The notes under the pieces are model-generated. The model saw only the letters and a program-made list of their open reading frames with translations. It did no database searches and had not been told where the DNA came from. Positions 59,301 to 64,000 of a DNA stretch of 64,000 nucleotides are shown here, piece after piece (position 1 is the stretch's first letter; each line of letters starts with the position of its first letter). The translations under genes were made by a program, and so were the position numbers. The stretch is from positions 124,001 through 188,000 of the forward strand of contig NZ_JBANRL010000001.1 in assembly GCF_037154015.1 (NCBI RefSeq), written 5' to 3'. This stretch comes from Altererythrobacter aquiaggeris. GTDB taxonomy: Bacteria; Pseudomonadota; Alphaproteobacteria; Sphingomonadales; Sphingomonadaceae.

Positions 59301-61082
59301 ACGGTCGAGCAGCGGCCCAACGTCAACGCCTTCGGCAAGTGCCAGCGTAAAATCGTGGACCGACCCCAAGTCGCCACCTTGCAGCATCGTGGGAACTTCG
59401 GTCAGAACATGGAAACCGAAATTTTCGAGTGCCGGGACGGTATCGGACAGCGAAATCGAGCCGGTTTGCTGGTAAATCTTCAGACGGAGCCGGTTTTCCG
59501 CATCTCCGCTGAAGCGATAAAGGCGCGCATCCCTGAGAGTTCCGGTCGCTGCACTATCCGTAGAAAGCGCGCGCAACCTGCGAATGTCCAGCGCGGCTTC
59601 GGCGGCGCCGTAATCAGCGCGGTAAGCTGCCGGGAATGCATCGGCATAACGGCCGGCAATGGCGGCTGCCCGTCCGGGCTCTACACCTTCGGCAAGCTCG
59701 GCCTCGACCGCGTCACCCCATCCGCGCAGCAATGTCTGCAATTGCGCGTCCAGCGCGGCCTGGTCGGGAAGTCCCTTCGTCCCGCGAATGTCGAGTACAA
59801 AGCGCAAGGTAGCAAGTGTGCCGCCTTCGACTTGCAACGACCAGTCAAGCAGTTCCGCCCCGGTATGTTCGATCAGCAAATCGCGAATTTGCAGGCGCAC
59901 CTGCGTCGAAAGCATGTCGCGCGGCAACCAGACAAAGGCAAACATATGCCGGGCAAGCGGTGCCTCGACCAGTGCCAGACGGGGGCGCGGGCGATCGACC
60001 AGGCTCATCAGTGCGCTTGAAACAAGTTCCAGATCGGCTTCGCTGAAACCGATCGCCAGATCATGCGGCAAAGTGGTCAGGGCGTGGATCAGCGATTTGG
60101 CTGCATGGCCGCCCGGTATGAAACCGAACCGCTCCATCAGCGTCTCGAGACTTTCGCGCATGACGGGAATATCGCGCGGCGGGGCGGCAAGCGCTGCACT
60201 GGTCCAGACCCCGGCATGGATAGACAAAGCGGTCAGCTTACCGTCCTCGACCAAGGGAACGACGAACAGATCAAGCGGAACACGGCGGTGGACATTGGCA
60301 ACCCGGTTGGCCTTGATGATCAGCGGTGCCTTGCCGCGCCCGAACTCTGGCGCATCATCAAAGTACTTGAAGGCATTTTCAAAGGATGAATCGGCCAGCA
60401 GACCCTGCGACGTCCGGCGGCATATCCCCAGCAATCCCGAATGGCTGCCATCACGCTTTCGGGTGAGATGGCCCAGTTGGGTCAGCATCCCCGCATTGAG
60501 CCAGCGAAGCAGTTGCGCGCCTGCTGTGTCGCCCAGCGAATCCGCGTCCGCGCGCATCGCTTCCTGCAATTTGGGCCAATCGCCGACTGCTGCGTGCACA
60601 TCGGACAATGTGGTATCAAGGGCTTTCTTCAATGCCGAGCGCTGCCGCGCGTCGATCCGGCCCGTCTCCAGATAAATCATCGATTCCCGGGCGATGTCAC
60701 CGTCGGCGGAAATCCGCTCCAGTCTGTTTTTCTTGTCACGATGAACGCTGACGACCGGATGTACCAGCCGGTCGATCGTCAGGCCCAGCGCAGCAATCGT
60801 TGCCGCAATCGAATCCACCAGAAACGGCATATCGTCATTGACGATGGCAATCCGCATTATGCGGCGTGCATCAGCAACCGTGCCGGTATTGATCGTGATG
60901 GAACTGCTTCCGGCCTTGCGCGCATTGGCGGTTTCCAACAGCAGAGTCGCCGCACCGTCCAGTTCGGCAGGCACGAAAGGCGCGTCGCCCGGGAGTAGAG
61001 AATCGCGGATCTGTGCAGCAAGCGCTGCAACCAGTTTGGCAGATTTCTGCTTGCCCATCCCGACCATTAAACATTGCTCCAT
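56376..61082 (-). CDS. NAD-specific glutamate dehydrogenase, large GDH2 type
   Basis: A 1568-residue protein of the 180-kDa GDH family (usual length about 1600). The N-terminal 600 residues hold ACT-like regulatory domains (e.g. [20 protein letters not shown]). The catalytic core includes [50 protein letters not shown] and [9 protein letters not shown]-like segments ([12 protein letters not shown]), then a C-terminal domain. It oxidises glutamate to 2-oxoglutarate with NAD, allowing amino acids to serve as carbon source. Start: the first of three close ATG candidates (61082, 61067, 61058). Confidence 0.95.
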   Translation of the reverse strand: [1568 protein letters not shown]

Positions 61083-61313
61083 TCAGGCGTTCAAATCCCC
61101 CGCCGACCGGCAATTGGCTGGTTACGAGCGCAACTATATTTCGTTCGATAGGCGTCTCGCGTTGGGCGGGCAAGCGAGCATTCAGCGAATTTTTCCGCTC
61201 TGGCGCCCGGCTCTGGCAGCGCCTCTCTATAACAGTATCAGGTGCATCTGGCGGCCCAAGGTTGGTCCCTTCCGCCGCCGTTTGTACCGGTTAGTCACTG
61301 GCTTGTTCCCCGG

Positions 61314-61330
61314 GCCCCGCATCGGGGCCG
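61314..61330 (-). terminator. Hairpin after the LLM monooxygenase gene
   Basis: GGCCCCG-CAT-CGGGGCC, a seven-pair GC stem with a three-base loop, 20 bases past the stop of the LLM gene. No T-tract follows on the minus strand, so it may be a 3'-end stabiliser rather than an intrinsic terminator. The rest of the 267-base gap up to gdh shows nothing else. Confidence 0.4.
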
Positions 61331-61349
61331 ACCCGCCGAGCCCGTTTGA

Positions 61350-62363
61350 TCAGCTTGCGATGGCTTCCATCGTGAGCCGGATCGAGCGGGTTCGTGCGTC
61401 AGGGTCGAATGTCGCGCCTGAAACGATTATTTCGTCAGCGCCGGTTCGTTCTACAAATGCCTTGATCGAATTCGCGACCGTCACGGGCGCCCCTACCGCG
61501 CGTGCCTGACCGATATGTTCCAGCATCGCTTGCAAGTTGGCGGGCAGGGACGCACGGTATCCGGCAACCGGCGGCGGCAGTTTTCCCGGACTGCCGGTTC
61601 TGAGCCTGACGAAGCTCTGTTCCAGCGACGATGCGAGGAACTCTGCTTCTTCATCCGTATCCGCCGCGATTACCGTCATCGCTGCCATGACATGTGGCCT
61701 TTCAAGAGCGTCCGATGGCTGGAAATCGCGGCGGTACAGGGCCAGCGCCGCATCGAGATGGTCGGGCGCGAAATGGCTTGCAAAGGTATATGGCATACCC
61801 AGTTTTGCCGCGAGCCGTGCGCCGAAAAGGCTTGAGCCAAGCATCCACATCTCGACATCCGCACCGAGCCCGGGCGTCGCTGACAGTGCGAGTGCTGGCT
61901 TGCCCGTGAACAGCGCGCGTAATTCCTGCACATCTTGCGGGAAATATTCTGCCGCTTGTGCCAGGTTCTTGCGGAAAGCGGCGGCAATGCGGCTGTCGGC
62001 ACCGGGTGCGCGGCCAAGGCCGAGGTCAATCCGGCCGGGGAACAATGCGTCCAAAGTTCCGAATTGTTCTGCAATCACGAAAGGGTTGTGGTTGGGCAGC
62101 ATGATCCCGCCCGACCCGATGCGAATAGTGTCGGTCGCATGGCCGATGGCAGACAGCACCACCGCTGCCGCACCGCCCGCAATGCCGTCCATCGCGTGAT
62201 GTTCGGCGACCCAGAAGCGGGCATACCCTGCATCCTCGGCGGTTTTCGCAAGATCGACCGCATTTGCGATGGCTTCACGCACCGTTCCGCCTTCACGGAC
62301 AGGAACGAGGTCAAGGACGGACAGGGGCACGCTCAATCGACTTGCCTCATGGGTTTGGCTCAT
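61350..62363 (-). CDS. LLM class flavin-dependent oxidoreductase (YhbW-like)
   Basis: A 337-residue luciferase-like TIM-barrel enzyme. It starts with LSVLDLVPVREGG, typical of the MsnO8/YhbW subgroup, then FWVAEHHAMDGIAGGAAAVVLSAI, IRIGSGGIMLPNHNPFVIAEQF, FPGRIDLGLGRAPG and VEMWMLGSSLFGARLAA. It should use reduced FMN and oxygen; the substrate is unknown. It overlaps the TPR gene upstream by 17 bases, so the two are probably in one transcript. Confidence 0.92.
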   Translation of the reverse strand: MSQTHEASRLSVPLSVLDLVPVREGGTVREAIANAVDLAKTAEDAGYARFWVAEHHAMDGIAGGAAAVVLSAIGHATDTIRIGSGGIMLPNHNPFVIAEQFGTLDALFPGRIDLGLGRAPGADSRIAAAFRKNLAQAAEYFPQDVQELRALFTGKPALALSATPGLGADVEMWMLGSSLFGARLAAKLGMPYTFASHFAPDHLDAALALYRRDFQPSDALERPHVMAAMTVIAADTDEEAEFLASSLEQSFVRLRTGSPGKLPPPVAGYRASLPANLQAMLEHIGQARAVGAPVTVANSIKAFVERTGADEIIVSGATFDPDARTRSIRLTMEAIAS

Positions 62364-63207
62364 TCAGCTGCGCGAGATAGGATGTCGCCGTCTCTGCCGC
62401 CGTAGATGCAGGAGCAGCTATGATGACCGATTCCCAGCTTTTCCTCGCCGCATCTTCGCGGCCTGATAATACAGCGATCAGTCCCGCCTCAAGCCCGATT
62501 GCAGGATCGTCTGGCGCCAGGATTGCAGCACGCTCAATCTGGTTTTGCGCGGCGGTCAGATCGTCCATCCGGCGCGAAAGGGTGGCGGACATAAGCCAGG
62601 CATCTGCATTGTTTGGCAATTGCGCGCGCGCGGTGGCAAAATACGGAGCGGCATCAACCTCACGCTTTAGTGCGACCAAAGCTCGGCCGCGGTCCAGCGC
62701 GAGTTCGCCATCAAAACGGGTTGTACCCGCTTGCCTCGCATCCGCCTCGGCAATGGCGATTGCTGCCAGCGCATCATCCGGTGCGCCAGCGCCGATCAGC
62801 GCATTTGCCGCGAGCATACCCAATCGGGCGCGGTACAGTCTTGCGTCAGGCATTGCATTTTCTCGTCCGCTGACAAAAGCCGCAGCGGCTTCCTCAAGGC
62901 GGCCCAATCCGGCCAGTGCCAGCCCACGGCAATGGTTGGCCGATGCCTTGAGATTGCCCTCAGCCCGCACCAGCCATTCGTTCGCTGTGATTTCGGCCTG
63001 CGCGGGGTTGGTTTTTGCCAGCTCGGTGCATTCGGCAAATGTGCGGTTGATAGTGCGCGGTACAGGGGCCGGAGCATTTTCGCGTTGCCGGCGCCGCAAT
63101 TCTTCGAGTTCGGGCGGATTGGTTATGTCGGTCGCCGCTGATGGGTTGGGTCCGATTTGCGCAGGTGTGGCAAAAGCCAGTGCGGGGGCCAATAGTATCG
63201 AAAGCAA
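62347..63207 (-). CDS. Exported TPR-repeat protein
   Basis: A 286-residue protein. A short signal (LLSILLAPALAFA) follows a TTG start with GGAGA seven bases upstream; no ATG is in a suitable place. The mature part has tandem helical repeats of TPR type (e.g. ANHCRGLALAGLGRLEEAAAAF, LDRGRALVALKREVDAAPYF, NADAWLMSATLSRRMDDLTAAQ). It probably mediates protein contacts in the periplasm. It sits 13 bases after the alpha/beta hydrolase gene and overlaps the LLM gene. Confidence 0.78.
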   Translation of the reverse strand: MLSILLAPALAFATPAQIGPNPSAATDITNPPELEELRRRQRENAPAPVPRTINRTFAECTELAKTNPAQAEITANEWLVRAEGNLKASANHCRGLALAGLGRLEEAAAAFVSGRENAMPDARLYRARLGMLAANALIGAGAPDDALAAIAIAEADARQAGTTRFDGELALDRGRALVALKREVDAAPYFATARAQLPNNADAWLMSATLSRRMDDLTAAQNQIERAAILAPDDPAIGLEAGLIAVLSGREDAARKSWESVIIAAPASTAAETATSYLAQLNEPNP

Positions 63208-63220
63208 GTGGTCTCTCCGG

Positions 63221-63958
63221 TCAGCCTGTCGGCAAGTTCTGGATCGTGCGCAGTAGCAGCGCGATGTCTTCGCCGTTTGACATGCGGTGGTCCGCATCTT
63301 TGACCAAGGTCACCTGAACATCCCTGGAACGTATCGCCTCCGCCAGCCTCAGCGAGGTTTCCCATGGCACATCGGCGTCATTCTGGCCGTGCAGCAGGCG
63401 GACGGGGCAGTCTATGGCAATCTCGCGGTCCAGCATTTTATGTGCCTCGCCATCAGCCCAGAATGCCGCATAGGTCGGGGTTGGTTCGGGGCCGTAGGGA
63501 TTGACTTCAAACACCGTCTCGCCCGCCGCCAGCTGGGCCTTTTGTGCATCGGTATAACCCCAGTTTGTGAAATCGGGCGCAGCGGCGATGCCGACAATTC
63601 CGGACATTCTCGAGCCCAGGGTTTCGGCGATCATCAGCATCAGCCAGCCGCCCATCGACGATCCGACCAGCGTTATACGGTCTATGGCGAGCGCCGTTAC
63701 AAGCCCGAGCACTTCATCGCGCCACTTTGATAAGGTGCCGGTAGCGAAATCGCCCGAACTTTCGCCGCAGCCGCTATAGTCGAGCAGCAAGCAGGCGCGG
63801 CCATTTTGTTCGGCCCATTCCATCACGGCGATCGCCTTGCCGCCCGCCATGCCGGACATGTATCCTGGCAGAAATACCAGTGCCGGATCGCTTCCCATCT
63901 GGTGACGAAAGGCGATCCGGCAACCCTTTTGTATTTCGTGAAATTCTACTTCGCTCAT
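63221..63958 (-). CDS. Alpha/beta hydrolase
   Basis: A 245-residue cytoplasmic hydrolase. The elements are FLPGYMSGMAGGKA (oxyanion loop), LDYSGCGESSGDF, the nucleophile elbow LVGSSMGGWLM, LLHGQNDADVPW with the acid and the histidine in KDADHRMSNGED. It resembles carboxylesterases/palmitoyl-protein thioesterase ABHD10-like proteins. Substrate unknown. The ATG at 63958 begins the conserved part; a GTG at the very edge of the window would add a low-complexity extension. First of a three-gene run with the TPR and LLM genes. Confidence 0.85.
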   Translation of the reverse strand: MSEVEFHEIQKGCRIAFRHQMGSDPALVFLPGYMSGMAGGKAIAVMEWAEQNGRACLLLDYSGCGESSGDFATGTLSKWRDEVLGLVTALAIDRITLVGSSMGGWLMLMIAETLGSRMSGIVGIAAAPDFTNWGYTDAQKAQLAAGETVFEVNPYGPEPTPTYAAFWADGEAHKMLDREIAIDCPVRLLHGQNDADVPWETSLRLAEAIRSRDVQVTLVKDADHRMSNGEDIALLLRTIQNLPTG

Positions 63959-64000
63959 GCACCGCCTTGTGCGGCGGGGCGGAGCGCAGGGCAAGCTCAC

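Overview
The window looks like a chromosomal segment of a GC-rich alphaproteobacterium, most likely a sphingomonad of the Erythrobacteraceae type. The pointers are an MmcB-type repair protein, IHF-beta, a 1568-residue NAD-glutamate dehydrogenase, the run rpe - heparinase-like protein - purH, and frequent GTG/TTG starts with ATGA, GTGA or TTGA gene overlaps. Species cannot be fixed from sequence reading alone.

Layout. 1-3.2 kb: a partial PAS-like gene, a DUF2141 protein, a membrane hydroxylase, mmcB and an unknown gene. 3.3-5.35 kb: tRNA-Arg(CCG), then a less GC-rich island of small unknown, phage-like genes whose right edge cuts a glyoxalase-family gene. 5.77-10.84 kb: a five-gene operon for a molybdenum hydroxylase of the PaoABC type with its XdhC-like and MocA-like cofactor factors. 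11-14.7 kb: a frameshifted GntR regulator, a CaiB-type CoA transferase, a MarR regulator and an M20 amidohydrolase. 14.7-21.3 kb: a flippase, two or three nucleotidyltransferases, a HIT protein, a CDP-alcohol phosphatidyltransferase, a lipid kinase and a Tam41-like protein, which together suggest a dedicated phospholipid or head-group pathway. 21.9-26.5 kb: a five-gene lasso-peptide-like RiPP operon (RRE, leader peptidase, 44-residue precursor, Asn-synthetase-like cyclase, ABC exporter). Its precursor has a good lasso leader but no Asp or Glu in the core; a Gln sits where the ring acceptor should be. This is the best candidate for something new.

26.6-37.9 kb: rpe, heparinase-like, purH, a META-domain lipoprotein, a PYROXD2-like oxidoreductase, a 45-residue membrane peptide, exported msrA, zur, dxs and a hydrolase. 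38-44.8 kb: a thioesterase divergent from an HxlR regulator with two matching operators between them, an FKBP, two amidohydrolases (one without its metal ligands), a POT transporter, a YtrA-type GntR and ihfB. 45-49.7 kb: tRNA-Leu(TAA), a double PilZ protein, and a FAD oxidoreductase - GtrA - GT-C-like membrane protein run. 49.7-64 kb: exported msrB, a CYP153-like P450, a NatAB-type ABC pair, queG, a ferredoxin reductase, gdh2, a luciferase-like monooxygenase, a TPR protein and an alpha/beta hydrolase.

Genes are tightly packed. No gene-free stretch exceeds 300 bases; the longest is 61083-61349. No rRNA, CRISPR array, insertion sequence or replication origin was recognised.
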